A DNA stretch of 64,000 nt from Tepidibacter mesophilus (GCF_002724055.1 NZ_BDQY01000012.1:27008-91007); one strand, 5' to 3'; counted from the first letter of the stretch, positions 26,893-35,905 are shown. A program made the numbers and translations. Notes: generated by a model not told the origin, from the letters alone.

Positions 26893-27105
26893 TTAAATGA
26901 TGTATGCAAAAATAACGCTCATACAATGAAAATTTTGAAAAAACTAAGTTGAATTCCATAAAAAATCCTAAAACTTCAAAAACTCGCTAAGGCTCAGACA
27001 TAGAAGTTTCTTAACGGATTTTTTATTCCATGCAACAAGTTTTTTTACAAAATTTTCAAAGGCATTCACTTATATTTTTACATACATCATTTAAATTTTG
27101 CATTG
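26893..27105 (-). repeat. Long imperfect palindrome, diverged relative of the 220 bp repeat family
   Basis: The 251-base gap after the Hsp70-like gene is a big hairpin: AAATGATGTATGCAAAAATA near 26897 is the inverse of the AAATGATGTATGTAAAAATA complement near 27075-27095, and AAAATTTTG/CCATAAAAAATCC segments pair likewise. The centre contains CTCGCTAAGGCTCAGACA, the reverse-complement counterpart of the GTTTGAGCGATAGCGAG centre of the repeats further right, so I treat it as the same family in opposite orientation. It may also act as a strong transcription break between the upper and lower halves of the operon. Confidence 0.6.
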
Positions 27106-27135
27106 GCTATATAGAAGAGAGAAAGAGGGGATAGA

Positions 27136-27912
27136 TTGTTTACAAATAAATACCCTGTATTCAGTAGAGGAAGAATATTAAAGCTTGAAATGCTGGATTG
27201 CATAAGAGATTTTCCAAAAGATATCGTAAATGTACATATTAATGGATATGCAAATGGAATATTAATAGGATGCAGACTTTCAGTTAATGATGATTATATT
27301 ATTATATCACCTGGGATAATCTGCTTTGATGAAGATATATACATATTGAAAGAAAATTATAAAATACCATACACACATACAAATGAAACATCGGTACTTA
27401 AAGTTAAATTCATAGGAGAAGATTCAAATCAAGATTTTGTGAGTTATATAACTAAGGTATTCATAGATAATGATACTAATGTATATAAAGATGAAATAGA
27501 AATATGTAGGTTCAAATTGAAAGCAGGAGCAAAGTTAAGAAATAATTACACTGACTTTGAAGATATGACAACGGAGTATAATACTATAAATATCATCAAC
27601 TCACAATTTGCAGCATATGAAAATAGTACAATATCTCCATCTGTTTTAAAATACTTCGCTAAAGAAGCTTTTAAATATAAACTAAGCAATCCACTAGATA
27701 TATCGTTTTGTATGCAGTGCCTTCAAAGTGAAAAGGCAATAAATAAGGAATTGATTATAAGCTATATATCATCAAGACTGGATCAAGAATATGAGGAGTA
27801 TTCAAATGAGAGAATGTATAAGTTTTTAGTAGAAATTCTTCAAGATATCAAGTATAACAGAGGAGAAAAAAGAGATAGAAATTATATATCAAATAAAATT
27901 TTATTAGATTAA
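27136..27912 (+). CDS. Putative baseplate protein (TssK-like N-terminal shell by pattern)
   Basis: 258 residues; start is TTG at 27136 behind AGAGGGG. N-terminal half is beta-rich: NKYPVFSRGRILKLEMLDCI, GILIGCRLSVNDDYIIISPG, ICFDEDIYILKENYKI. The PG-I-x-x-D/E-x-x-I-Y pattern is what baseplate or tail-fibre-adaptor shell domains (including TssK and some phage proteins) show after an entry motif. C-terminal half is helical (YFAKEAFKYKLSNPLDISFC; DQEYEEYSNERMYKFLVEIL). Family not proven. It begins the lower half of the machine locus, after the big hairpin. Confidence 0.45.
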   Translation: MFTNKYPVFSRGRILKLEMLDCIRDFPKDIVNVHINGYANGILIGCRLSVNDDYIIISPGIICFDEDIYILKENYKIPYTHTNETSVLKVKFIGEDSNQDFVSYITKVFIDNDTNVYKDEIEICRFKLKAGAKLRNNYTDFEDMTTEYNTINIINSQFAAYENSTISPSVLKYFAKEAFKYKLSNPLDISFCMQCLQSEKAINKELIISYISSRLDQEYEEYSNERMYKFLVEILQDIKYNRGEKRDRNYISNKILLD

Positions 27913-27965
27913 AAATATATAATACATGTTCATGGCTAGAATATGACAATAAAGGAGGAGTTTAT

Positions 27966-28544
27966 ATGTTTTATATTTTATGGATTATAAGTTCGATTAT
28001 AGCAATAGTGGCAAACTATTTGATTCTTTCACTTGGGAATCAGGATTTTATAAGCCTGACTACATTTTTTATTATTCCAATAGGTGGGTTTGGTGTTGGT
28101 GCGTTGAGTAGTTGTGGGCGCTATTTTGCAGATGTAAAATTTTCGTGTAAAAAAGCAAAAAACAAAGCTGTCCATATTATTTTGTCAAGTTTAATTATTG
28201 TTATAGGTTTTGTTGGGGTACATTACCTTGTTTATACAAGTACTTATCTTGATAGTAATATGGACATTAATTATTCATTCAATGGTGAACACATTAGCAA
28301 TTATACATTTGATGGAAGTGAAGAACCAATCAATTTTGTTACTTATATGGAGGATTCTATTTCAAATTCTTCAAGAACAATGAGACGTAAGGGTAGCAGT
28401 GAAAGGATTGATTTAGGATCTAATGCAACTTGGAATTGGATTTGTTTTATTTCGAGCTTTATGGGATATATGCTGGGGGCATTTACAGTAGCAATAGAAA
28501 GTGAAACTAAAATGTTAAAAAAAGAACCTGAAGCAGAATTATAA
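27966..28544 (+). CDS. Four-helix membrane protein of unknown function
   Basis: 192 residues with predicted membrane helices at about 3-22 (YILWIISSIIAIVANYLILS), 31-50 (TTFFIIPIGGFGVGALSSCG), 67-87 (HIILSSLIIVIGFVGVHYLV) and 156-175 (NWICFISSFMGYMLGAFTVA), separated by a soluble loop of about 65 residues (GEHISNYTFDGSEEPINF). Composition differs from its neighbours: more G, S and W, fewer K/N. RBS AAAGGAGG. It could be a membrane docking subunit or an immunity protein inserted into the operon; no family recognised. Confidence 0.55.
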   Translation: MFYILWIISSIIAIVANYLILSLGNQDFISLTTFFIIPIGGFGVGALSSCGRYFADVKFSCKKAKNKAVHIILSSLIIVIGFVGVHYLVYTSTYLDSNMDINYSFNGEHISNYTFDGSEEPINFVTYMEDSISNSSRTMRRKGSSERIDLGSNATWNWICFISSFMGYMLGAFTVAIESETKMLKKEPEAEL

Positions 28545-28569
28545 AATAAATTAGGAAGGTGTATAGTTT

Positions 28570-29142
28570 ATGGGATATGATGATGAGAAAATAATAGAAT
28601 TAATAAATAAATCTAAACTTAATAAAGACATAAATGAAGGACCAATAGTTATAAATAATAATTCATATGAGTTCGTGGACACATATTTTTTTGAAGATCA
28701 AATATCTTTAAAAATACCAAAAGAATTTATAGACATGCCTATGGATATTCAAGATATAAAGTATCCATCTGTAAAAAGACCTCAAATAATAAAAACCGAT
28801 GATTCAAACAATATAAATATAACACTAACACATATAAAAAGCGGGCTAACAAATGAATTAGTTGGGGAACTACTAAAGAGTATGGAAAAAATAATTAAAA
28901 AACAAAATCCTCTAAATGTTATATATGATAACAAAACTATTAATGTAAACGAAAAAAACATAGGTTGCTTAGAGTTTAAAAATAGTGCTATAGATGATTT
29001 TGTATATAATTTAATGTTTTTCTTTGAATTTAAAAAAGAAACTATTATGGGAAACTTTGTATGTCCATTCAATGAACATGATGTATGGAAAAAAGTTGCT
29101 CTAGATATAGTAAAGAGTGTAAGGGTGAAGGAGGAAGAATAA
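28570..29142 (+). CDS. EagR/DcrB-like (DUF1795-type) spike chaperone, copy 1
   Basis: 190 residues. The core YFFEDQISLKIPKEFIDM, then IGCLEFKNSAIDDFVYNLMF and GNFVCPFNEHDVWKKVALDI, follows the DUF1795/DcrB pattern (beta sheet, central helix, closing G-x-F-x-C...W). Effector-associated EagR chaperones of T6SS share this fold and shield hydrophobic effector segments; effectors with hydrophobic stretches occur downstream here. One of a pair: a relative at 46386-47012 also stands directly before a vgrG. Stop is immediately followed by the VgrG ATG. Confidence 0.6.
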   Translation: MGYDDEKIIELINKSKLNKDINEGPIVINNNSYEFVDTYFFEDQISLKIPKEFIDMPMDIQDIKYPSVKRPQIIKTDDSNNINITLTHIKSGLTNELVGELLKSMEKIIKKQNPLNVIYDNKTINVNEKNIGCLEFKNSAIDDFVYNLMFFFEFKKETIMGNFVCPFNEHDVWKKVALDIVKSVRVKEEE

Positions 29143-30549
29143 ATGAATGATTTTATAACATATAACCAAATATATGTATCCTCATTTGAGTTTGAAAAGC
29201 TTCTAAATCTAAGTATTACACAAAAAATAAATGAACATACAATCCTCAAATTAAGAGGAATAATACCCTTTGAAATGCAAGACGAGTATGTTGAAAACAT
29301 TTCCTCAGACCAAGTTATAGAGGTTGGGTTGAAAAAGGAAGATGGAAATCAAATAATATTCAAAGGATCTGTAAAAAACATAGATATTGAAAACAATGGA
29401 GAATTAAGAATTTTAAATTTGGAGGCAACTTCATTCACATGTTTTGCAGATTTTAAGAAAAAGAAAACAACATATCAGTGTAAAGGAATGTTATATACAG
29501 ATTTTTTCAATACTATGAGTAAGTCATACAACCAGGGGACTTTTATTGATATGGCTTCAAATGATTCTAGTATTGAACATATATTAGCGCAATATAATGA
29601 AACAGATTGGGACTTTTTAAAAAGAGTTGCATCAAGTTTTAATATGCCAGTGATTGCTAACTCAAGATTAGATGGAGTAAAAATACATATAGGGTTACCA
29701 GATATAACAAGCAACGAGCCATTACAGGCTTCAAATTATAAGGTTAAAAAAGATATTAAAGAACATCAGATAATAAATCAAAACTATAAATCAGATATAA
29801 ATGAAAATGACTTAATAAGCTATGAAGTAATTACAAATCAAATGGTAGAGTTAGGGAATAAGGTTGAGTTTAAAAACTTAATCTATCGTGTATATTCAAG
29901 CAAAATCGAATTAATAGATGGTTTATTACAAAATACTTGTGTGCTAAAGAATGACAATGGATTTATTGTTCCCAAATTAAAAAATGATTCGATTCAGGGG
30001 CTTTCACTTGAGGGGAATGTGGTTGATATATCTAAGGACAAGATTAAGGTTAAGCTAGATATTGATAATAAATTCGATGAAGGAAAAGCGTTTTTTTATA
30101 ACTATTCAACTCCATATTCATCAAAAGATGGTAGTGGATTTTACTTTATGCCAGAAAAAAATGATAGGGTTATACTTCAATTTCCTAGTGTGGATGAAGA
30201 TAAAGCATATGCTAAAAGTAGTGTTGACTTACAGACAAATAGTTCAAAGCGTAGCGATAGTAATATAAAAAGAATAAGTACTAAACATGGAAAAGAGATT
30301 GTATTTAAGCCAGGGGCAGTTGAAATTGTAGCTAATGGGAATTTACTTATAAAACTGTTGGATGATGGAGGAATAGTTATTAACAGTGATAAAAAAATAA
30401 CACTTTCAGCACAAGATGATATAAATATCTTAAGTGGAAGTAATATATCAATTAAGGGTTCTTCAGGTGTAAATTTAAAACAGGGTAGCTCAAATATAAA
30501 TATCGCAGACAAAATAGATATAAGTGGCTCTAAGGTAAATGTAAAATGA
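29143..30549 (+). CDS. VgrG-like spike protein 1 (no toxin extension)
   Basis: 468-residue trimeric spike (gp27-gp5 type). N-terminal gp27-like domain with the family motif YNETDWDFLKRVASSFNMPV (about residues 151-170); gp5 OB-fold around 285-350 (SIQGLSLEGNVVDISKDKIK; GSGFYFMPEKNDRVILQFPS); C-terminal beta-helix repeats (GGIVINSDKKITLSAQDDIN, ILSGSNISIKGSSGVNL). Ends with the helix and no extension, so this is the structural spike. Ends in an ATGA overlap with the next gene. Confidence 0.88.
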   Translation: MNDFITYNQIYVSSFEFEKLLNLSITQKINEHTILKLRGIIPFEMQDEYVENISSDQVIEVGLKKEDGNQIIFKGSVKNIDIENNGELRILNLEATSFTCFADFKKKKTTYQCKGMLYTDFFNTMSKSYNQGTFIDMASNDSSIEHILAQYNETDWDFLKRVASSFNMPVIANSRLDGVKIHIGLPDITSNEPLQASNYKVKKDIKEHQIINQNYKSDINENDLISYEVITNQMVELGNKVEFKNLIYRVYSSKIELIDGLLQNTCVLKNDNGFIVPKLKNDSIQGLSLEGNVVDISKDKIKVKLDIDNKFDEGKAFFYNYSTPYSSKDGSGFYFMPEKNDRVILQFPSVDEDKAYAKSSVDLQTNSSKRSDSNIKRISTKHGKEIVFKPGAVEIVANGNLLIKLLDDGGIVINSDKKITLSAQDDINILSGSNISIKGSSGVNLKQGSSNINIADKIDISGSKVNVK

Positions 30550-31172
30550 TAAAAAAAGCAGATAAAATGGACAAGATTACACACTTTTATGAAAATTACA
30601 TAGAAAATAGCTATAAAGAAGTCTTTATTGAGATAGAAGATGACTATATCAAAAATAAGGATACCATAATAGACAATATTCAAAATACCATAAATAAAAC
30701 CTGTGAAGAAATATATAAGCTACAGCAAAATGAAGAAAAAGAACCTATAAAATATATTTTCATTTCATTTTTAAGAACTCAAATATTAAGAAATAGTTCA
30801 AATTATCGAGTGGATTTCTATGATGATAGGATTTTTTTAGATGAAGATGAGTGTCATTGTTACTTTGACATGAATTTTATATTTAAACCATTGTTTAAAA
30901 AAATGGATGAGATTGAAAAGAAAAAAGATGATTCAATGTATATGAGACAAGTAACTAGCATTGATGTAGAAGACTTTAAACTATACGAATCTTTAAAATA
31001 TAATCTATTAGCAAAGGAAATTCTTAAAGAAAATATAGATACAATTTTTAAAGGTGAGAACTTTGATTTGTTAAAGAAAGATAAGGAATTAGTAGTGGTA
31101 TTTGGTGAATATAAGGATAATTTTGAGATAATGAAAAAATTCGTACTGAGTGAAAGTAGTGTAGAAGAATAA
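30546..31172 (+). CDS. Spike-module accessory protein A, copy 1
   Basis: 208 residues, acidic, mostly helical, no membrane helix. The N-terminal half is clearly related to residues 1-200 of the protein at 48482-49465 (I-x-F-x-FLRTQIL/FSILRTSII; F-DMNFIFKPLF versus LDMSFLFKSL; E-x-DFKLYESLKYNLLAKEI). Both sit directly after a vgrG. Function unknown; since it recurs in both spike modules it is probably an adaptor or loader for VgrG rather than an immunity protein. Confidence 0.6.
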   Translation: MIKKADKMDKITHFYENYIENSYKEVFIEIEDDYIKNKDTIIDNIQNTINKTCEEIYKLQQNEEKEPIKYIFISFLRTQILRNSSNYRVDFYDDRIFLDEDECHCYFDMNFIFKPLFKKMDEIEKKKDDSMYMRQVTSIDVEDFKLYESLKYNLLAKEILKENIDTIFKGENFDLLKKDKELVVVFGEYKDNFEIMKKFVLSESSVEE

Positions 31173-31191
31173 ATATTGAATTGGAGGTAAA

Positions 31192-31716
31192 ATGGAGTAT
31201 TTTTTATTAAAACAAGATGAACGATATAATGATTTTCCAATGATTATAGATTTATTTAGTAAGGTTGATAAAAGAAATATAAATATTGAAAACTACAAAA
31301 AACTGGATGATATGATGATATTTCATGTAAATGCAAGTGAAAACTCTGTATTTATGGATGTTCTAGAAAGACAAATTTATCTTATTTCGAGTGGATTAAA
31401 GGACTTAATAAGTAAATATGAACCTAATATTATTTATAAAACTGTTTTTTTAATAGATAGAGTTAATAAGGTTCAACGAAAATACTTTCTACCAATATTC
31501 TTCGAGATTGATACACTACATGAATCAAGTGAGTTCAATCTAGATAAAAGTGTTATAAAAAAGCTTGTACTAGATAAAAACAAGATAAAAGATAGAAAGA
31601 TTTTTAAGATAAACAAAGGTGAAAAAACTCAAATTGTTGTAAGCCTAGATCTAGCAGAAAGCATACTTAGAAGATCTTTTATAGGGGTTAAACTTGAAGA
31701 GGTTAAAGTGAAGTAG
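31192..31716 (+). CDS. Spike-module accessory protein B, copy 1 (Imm11/DUF1629-like)
   Basis: 174 residues. N-terminus EYFLLKQDERYNDFP resembles DUF1629/Imm11-type proteins, whose members begin with Y-x-L-x-x-D-x-R-Y. C-terminus FKINKGEKTQIVVSLDLAES then ILRRSFIGVKLEEV is nearly repeated in the protein at 49468-49986 (SLDVAESILRRGFVGVSFEEV). The conserved order VgrG-A-B-DUF4280 in two separate places suggests a module component. RBS GGAGG. Confidence 0.6.
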   Translation: MEYFLLKQDERYNDFPMIIDLFSKVDKRNINIENYKKLDDMMIFHVNASENSVFMDVLERQIYLISSGLKDLISKYEPNIIYKTVFLIDRVNKVQRKYFLPIFFEIDTLHESSEFNLDKSVIKKLVLDKNKIKDRKIFKINKGEKTQIVVSLDLAESILRRSFIGVKLEEVKVK

Positions 31717-31737
31717 TTATAAGAAAGAAGGTGCAAT

Positions 31738-32136
31738 ATGGCAGAAACACATGCTTATGTAGTAAGGGGAGCGAGGATGATTTGTAGTTGTGGTTCTCAT
31801 AAGAGAAAAATAAACTTACCCGAGTGCCATGGAGTATATATAAAAGATCAACCAAAGATGAATCAAAATGATTGTACTCTTGAAAATATACCTTACTTTG
31901 GAATATGTTCAAATTCAAGCAGTTCAGGGGCTGAAGTTATTAATCTAGTATCGCCTAAAAGAGGTGAAATTCAAGGCTTTAAATGCGAAAGGAATTTTCT
32001 TGGAGTTTGGGAAAATGTGAAAGAAGACTGTATTATTGATGGTGTAGGTGCCCTAAAAACTGATTCTTACATAATATGTGAACATGGTGGTTGTGTAGCA
32101 TTTGAAAACTCAGGACAAGTTGAACAAGAAGAATAA
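31738..32136 (+). CDS. DUF4280 PAAR-like spike-tip protein
   Basis: 132 residues with the DUF4280 pattern: THAYVVRGARMICSCGSHKR (residues 4-23), PECHGVYIKDQPKMNQND, IPYFGICSNSSSSGA, CIIDGVGALKTDSYIICEHGG. DUF4280 proteins are PAAR-like cones that cap a VgrG trimer and carry cysteines and histidines likely to bind a metal. Here it is stand-alone, whereas the second module fuses the same domain to a toxin (49983-51638). Confidence 0.85.
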   Translation: MAETHAYVVRGARMICSCGSHKRKINLPECHGVYIKDQPKMNQNDCTLENIPYFGICSNSSSSGAEVINLVSPKRGEIQGFKCERNFLGVWENVKEDCIIDGVGALKTDSYIICEHGGCVAFENSGQVEQEE

Positions 32137-32187
32137 AGTAATTCGCTTTAAATATTTGAAATTTGAGTGAGTGGAAAGGAGTTGAAT

Positions 32188-35178
32188 ATGTCTGGATTTT
32201 TAGATATAAAAATTAAATCTCGTTTTAACATAGTAAATATAGAAGACATTAATATATCACATACCATAAATGAACACGGAAAACTATATTTACGATGTAT
32301 CGTTGAAAACATAAACGAAATAGAAAATCACAATTATTGTGCTCAAAATAATACTTTATCTGAAATTATAACCACATCTTTTAAAGATAAGATACAAGTT
32401 TATAATAAAGATGAAGTTTTGTTCACAGGTTTTGTTGATAGTCTAGAAATAGAAATGGAAAATGGTGTATACTATATTATAGTAAAAGCTATATCTACAA
32501 CAATATTATTGGATATTAAAAAAAGAACTAAGTCGTTTCAAGACAAAAATACAACATACATTGATATTGTTGACATAATGAAAAAAAACTATGCATCTTT
32601 TATATGCAATCCACATGAAAAATTTAAAACACCAATAGGAAAACCAATAATTCAATATCAAGAAACAGACTTTGAATTCCTAAAAAGATTAAGTAGCATG
32701 TTCAATGATATTTTGGTATGTGATACACTTAAAGAAACACCACATCTTCACCTTGGATATCAAGAGGGAAATACATATAATATAAAAGAGAATCTACCCT
32801 ATAAAGCTTACAAAAACCTTGAACTTTTCAACAAAAGTGGGGGATCTGAAAACGGATTTAATGATACGGATTTTTTCTATTACGAAATAGAAACCTATCA
32901 AAGATATAAATTAGGAGACAAAATAATCTTTAAATCTAAAGATGTTTATGTAACAAGCGTAGATGTAAACATTATTAAAGGGGAACTTATATATAAATAC
33001 ATACTATCACAACGAAAAGCTATAAGACAAAATACTATTTTCAATGATAAAATAAAAGGCGCATCAATAGAAGGACAAGTACTAAGTGTAAGTGGCGAAA
33101 CACTTAAAGTTCACTTATCCTTAGACAAAAACCAAGACAAAGAAAAAGCACATGATTACATATATTCACCTGTAAAGGGAAACTCTCTTTACTCTATGCC
33201 ACAAGTTGGAAGTCATACAAATCTGTATTTTCCAACAAATAAAGAAGAAGATGCATTTTGCGATTCATGTGTAAGAAAAAATGCAAAAACTTGTAGTGAA
33301 TTACATAACCCAAATAACAGATACCTTAGAAGTGAACATGGAAATAAACTTTCAATAAAACCCGATAGCATAAAACTAGAAGGTGCCACAAAAGAACCTC
33401 TTAGTATATCCTTAGATGAAAACGAGGGTATACAAATACTAAGCAATAAAACTATTACACTTACAGCAAAAGACAGCATAGAATTTAACACACCAAAAAA
33501 AATAAACATAAAAGCAGAAACAAAACTCGTAGCCCAAAAAACTAACAGCAAAAAATCTCTTTACATAGAAGGAAGCCATAACTTCCTAGGTGCAGATATA
33601 GTACCACAAGCAACCCAAAGAGAAACCTATCCACCTTATGATGATGACGAACCAGAAGTAGCTCCAGAAAAACCATTTAATCTACTAGAACTTATGGGAA
33701 ATGCACTTGCAGCAGTAGCAACAGTAGCAGTAATAGGTATAGGAATAGCAGCAACAGTAGCAACATATGGTGCTGGAGCGACTGTTGCAATAGGATTTGT
33801 TGCAGGTGCATTAGCTCTTATAAGTGCAGCAACCAAACCCAAAGCTGTTACCGACGCTATCTTTGAGCCCGAATACCCCATAGATGGAGAAGCGACCACG
33901 GGTGCCATGGGGTACTTTAAAGAAGAAGTCGAGGAACCAACCATGCTATCTGTAGTAGGTAATTTCTTAGGTGGAGTTGGTGATGGTGTAACTGATATGG
34001 TTACAGGGATCTATGATATGTGTAGACATCCAATAAGAACTGCACAAGGACTTGGACAGATTATTTTAAGTTTTCCAGCATCAGTTACAGCAATTGGAGA
34101 CGCAATAGGAAAATCTTTTGTAGATAATGTTATCCACGGAGATGCAAATTCAAGAGCAAGATTTTTTGGTAGAACGGTATTTGAAGTAGGAAGTATCGTA
34201 ATTCCAGCTAAAGTTGCATCAGTTGGAAAAATTGAAAAAATGGTTCAGGCACAAAAATTACAAATGGCTCTCAAAGGCATAGATATTGTAAAGGGTATAT
34301 CAAAAACAAAAGCATTTGCAAAAGTAGCTGGTATAATAGAAAAAGCTGATCTTGTAAATAAGCTTAATAAACTAAAATTCGCAGATGATGTACTAAAAAG
34401 TATAAAAAATGTACCAGCAAGTGTTGTAACCAAAATAGATAAAGTAGTAAAAGAAGTTAAGAAAATACCTGGAAAAATTGGAAATATAGAAGTACCGATT
34501 CCAAGAATAAAATTTGAACGTCAACGTCAATTTGCCTTTAACTCTCGAGGTACAATGCCAAATACTAAGTTTAATTTAGGGTTTGATACAGAAAATATTA
34601 AGATATCTGAAATATATAATGATATATCAAAAAAGATTGGCGGATCAGGTAAGGGTAAACCTGTAAGCGAATATCTTGATGGTGTAGTTGATGTGTCTGG
34701 TAATATCAATACTACTAAGATGAGGAAGCTTAAGAACGCCATTCAAAATAATAAGTTCACTGCAGATGAGCTTTCTGAAATTAAAAAAAATATGGAAAAT
34801 CTAGGTATTACTTCGGAGTTTAATGAGCAATTATTAAAAATTAATTTTGGTAAGTATCTTAAAGGGTTAATTGGTGACCCACCTGCTGATATGATAAATG
34901 CTCATGCACATCATACTCTATTTAAGAAAGGACTTGGTGAGGCTCAGCAAGAAATTGTTCAAGAAGGTCAAGAAATATTAAGAAAACATGGTATAGACCC
35001 GATAATTGGTAAAGAAAACCTTATTTGGGCACCAAACAGAATTAAAGGTCAACATGATATTTCAGCATTAGAAAATGTTGTGAATCAATTGAAAGCTGTT
35101 GATGCTGCAGGTGGGGATTATGATGACTTTGTTGAAATACTAGAAGACCTTGGTAAACAAGCAGCTTCTAGAAAATAA
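32188..35178 (+). CDS. VgrG-AHH nuclease evolved effector
   Basis: 996-residue 'evolved' VgrG. gp27-like domain with YQETDFEFLKRLSSMFNDIL (about residues 157-176), gp5 OB-fold (EGQVLSVSGETLKVHLSLDK; GNSLYSMPQVGSHTNLYFP), short beta-helix (ILSNKTITLTAKDSIEF), then a hydrophobic region at 500-555 (ALAAVATVAVIGIGIAATVA and GAGATVAIGFVAGALALISA), a pre-toxin region (GYFKEEVEEPTMLS...SFVDNVIHGDANSRARFFGR), and a C-terminal AHH-type HNH nuclease: AHAHHTLFKKG at about 904-914, IDPIIGKENLIWAPNRIKGQ and a further His. ATG at 32188 has AAAGGAG 7 bases upstream. Predicted DNase delivered to neighbouring cells. The following ankyrin gene is the presumed immunity. Confidence 0.85.
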   Translation: MSGFLDIKIKSRFNIVNIEDINISHTINEHGKLYLRCIVENINEIENHNYCAQNNTLSEIITTSFKDKIQVYNKDEVLFTGFVDSLEIEMENGVYYIIVKAISTTILLDIKKRTKSFQDKNTTYIDIVDIMKKNYASFICNPHEKFKTPIGKPIIQYQETDFEFLKRLSSMFNDILVCDTLKETPHLHLGYQEGNTYNIKENLPYKAYKNLELFNKSGGSENGFNDTDFFYYEIETYQRYKLGDKIIFKSKDVYVTSVDVNIIKGELIYKYILSQRKAIRQNTIFNDKIKGASIEGQVLSVSGETLKVHLSLDKNQDKEKAHDYIYSPVKGNSLYSMPQVGSHTNLYFPTNKEEDAFCDSCVRKNAKTCSELHNPNNRYLRSEHGNKLSIKPDSIKLEGATKEPLSISLDENEGIQILSNKTITLTAKDSIEFNTPKKINIKAETKLVAQKTNSKKSLYIEGSHNFLGADIVPQATQRETYPPYDDDEPEVAPEKPFNLLELMGNALAAVATVAVIGIGIAATVATYGAGATVAIGFVAGALALISAATKPKAVTDAIFEPEYPIDGEATTGAMGYFKEEVEEPTMLSVVGNFLGGVGDGVTDMVTGIYDMCRHPIRTAQGLGQIILSFPASVTAIGDAIGKSFVDNVIHGDANSRARFFGRTVFEVGSIVIPAKVASVGKIEKMVQAQKLQMALKGIDIVKGISKTKAFAKVAGIIEKADLVNKLNKLKFADDVLKSIKNVPASVVTKIDKVVKEVKKIPGKIGNIEVPIPRIKFERQRQFAFNSRGTMPNTKFNLGFDTENIKISEIYNDISKKIGGSGKGKPVSEYLDGVVDVSGNINTTKMRKLKNAIQNNKFTADELSEIKKNMENLGITSEFNEQLLKINFGKYLKGLIGDPPADMINAHAHHTLFKKGLGEAQQEIVQEGQEILRKHGIDPIIGKENLIWAPNRIKGQHDISALENVVNQLKAVDAAGGDYDDFVEILEDLGKQAASRK

Positions 35179-35200
35179 AAATTCAAAGGGAGGAAGTAGA

Positions 35201-35707
35201 ATGGATAATATTCAAATTGCAAAAAAATTACGTGGATCTATTAAAGAGGCTAATCTAGAAGAAGTGAAATCTATACTTGAAAAACAACCAGAAATGCTAA
35301 ACAGTATGACACCATTTGGAACATGGTTACATGTAGCGTCAGCTCAAGGACATTTAGAGATAGTTAAATATCTAGTTGAAACAGGCTTTGATGTTAACTC
35401 ACAGGGCGGTACTTTTTCAACTAATGCACTTGAGAGAGCATCAACAAAGGGGCATTATGATATAGTAGAATATCTTCTTAATCAAAACATTGAAATAGAT
35501 ACTAGTGAGCCAGATAGAAATCCTCTTTTTGCTGCAATATATGGTGGTCACAAAGAAATTGTGAAACTGCTGATTGGAGCAGGGATAGATATATCTATAC
35601 GTTACACGGGTGATAATATGAAAAATATGGGTGCTTATGAGTTTGCCGTTGAAAGAGGACAAACAGATATAGCCGAGTACCTAAAACAAAAGCTTCAAGA
35701 AATGTAA
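35201..35707 (+). CDS. Ankyrin-repeat protein, probable immunity to the AHH nuclease
   Basis: 168 residues built from about four ankyrin repeats: WLHVASAQGHLEIVKYLVE, LERASTKGHYDIVEYLLNQ, PLFAAIYGGHKEIVKLLIGA, YEFAVERGQTDIAEYLKQ. Ankyrin proteins recur as immunity proteins in polymorphic toxin loci (Imm-ank); position 22 bases after a toxin gene is the main argument. Start ATG at 35201 follows GGGAGG; an upstream TTG- or ATG-type start inside the toxin 3' end is unlikely. Confidence 0.75.
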   Translation: MDNIQIAKKLRGSIKEANLEEVKSILEKQPEMLNSMTPFGTWLHVASAQGHLEIVKYLVETGFDVNSQGGTFSTNALERASTKGHYDIVEYLLNQNIEIDTSEPDRNPLFAAIYGGHKEIVKLLIGAGIDISIRYTGDNMKNMGAYEFAVERGQTDIAEYLKQKLQEM

Positions 35708-35746
35708 TTTATCATAAGTCGTTGGATTGAGTTTTAATGAGTGATT

Positions 35747-35815
35747 TGAATTTCTGGTGCAAAAATAAAAGAATGTATAACTATCTCAAAAATTACAATA
35801 TTGACGAATAAATGG
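35747..35815 (+). mobile_element. Relic of IS6-family left end
   Basis: TTTCTGGTGCAAAAATAAAA followed by ACTATCTCAAAAATT and CGAATAAATGG matches the left end of the intact IS at 42423. About 70 bases remain; no transposase. Confidence 0.6.
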
Positions 35816-35905
35816 TTTATTTAAAGAGTTTTTATTAATACATAAAAACTTAATTTAATATTTTTATAATATTGTATTTTTTCAATGGAATTGAAAGTAA
35901 ATAAC

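Noticed and set aside
30062..30268. Plus-strand 68-residue open frame within vgrG 1
   Set aside because: Overlaps the VgrG coding frame entirely and has no motif or ribosome-binding site.
14914..32136. Prophage or R-type phage tail cluster
   Set aside because: No capsid, portal, terminase, tape measure, tail fibre, lysin or integrase genes are visible; FHA, PP2C, Hsp70, VgrG and Rhs do not fit a phage.
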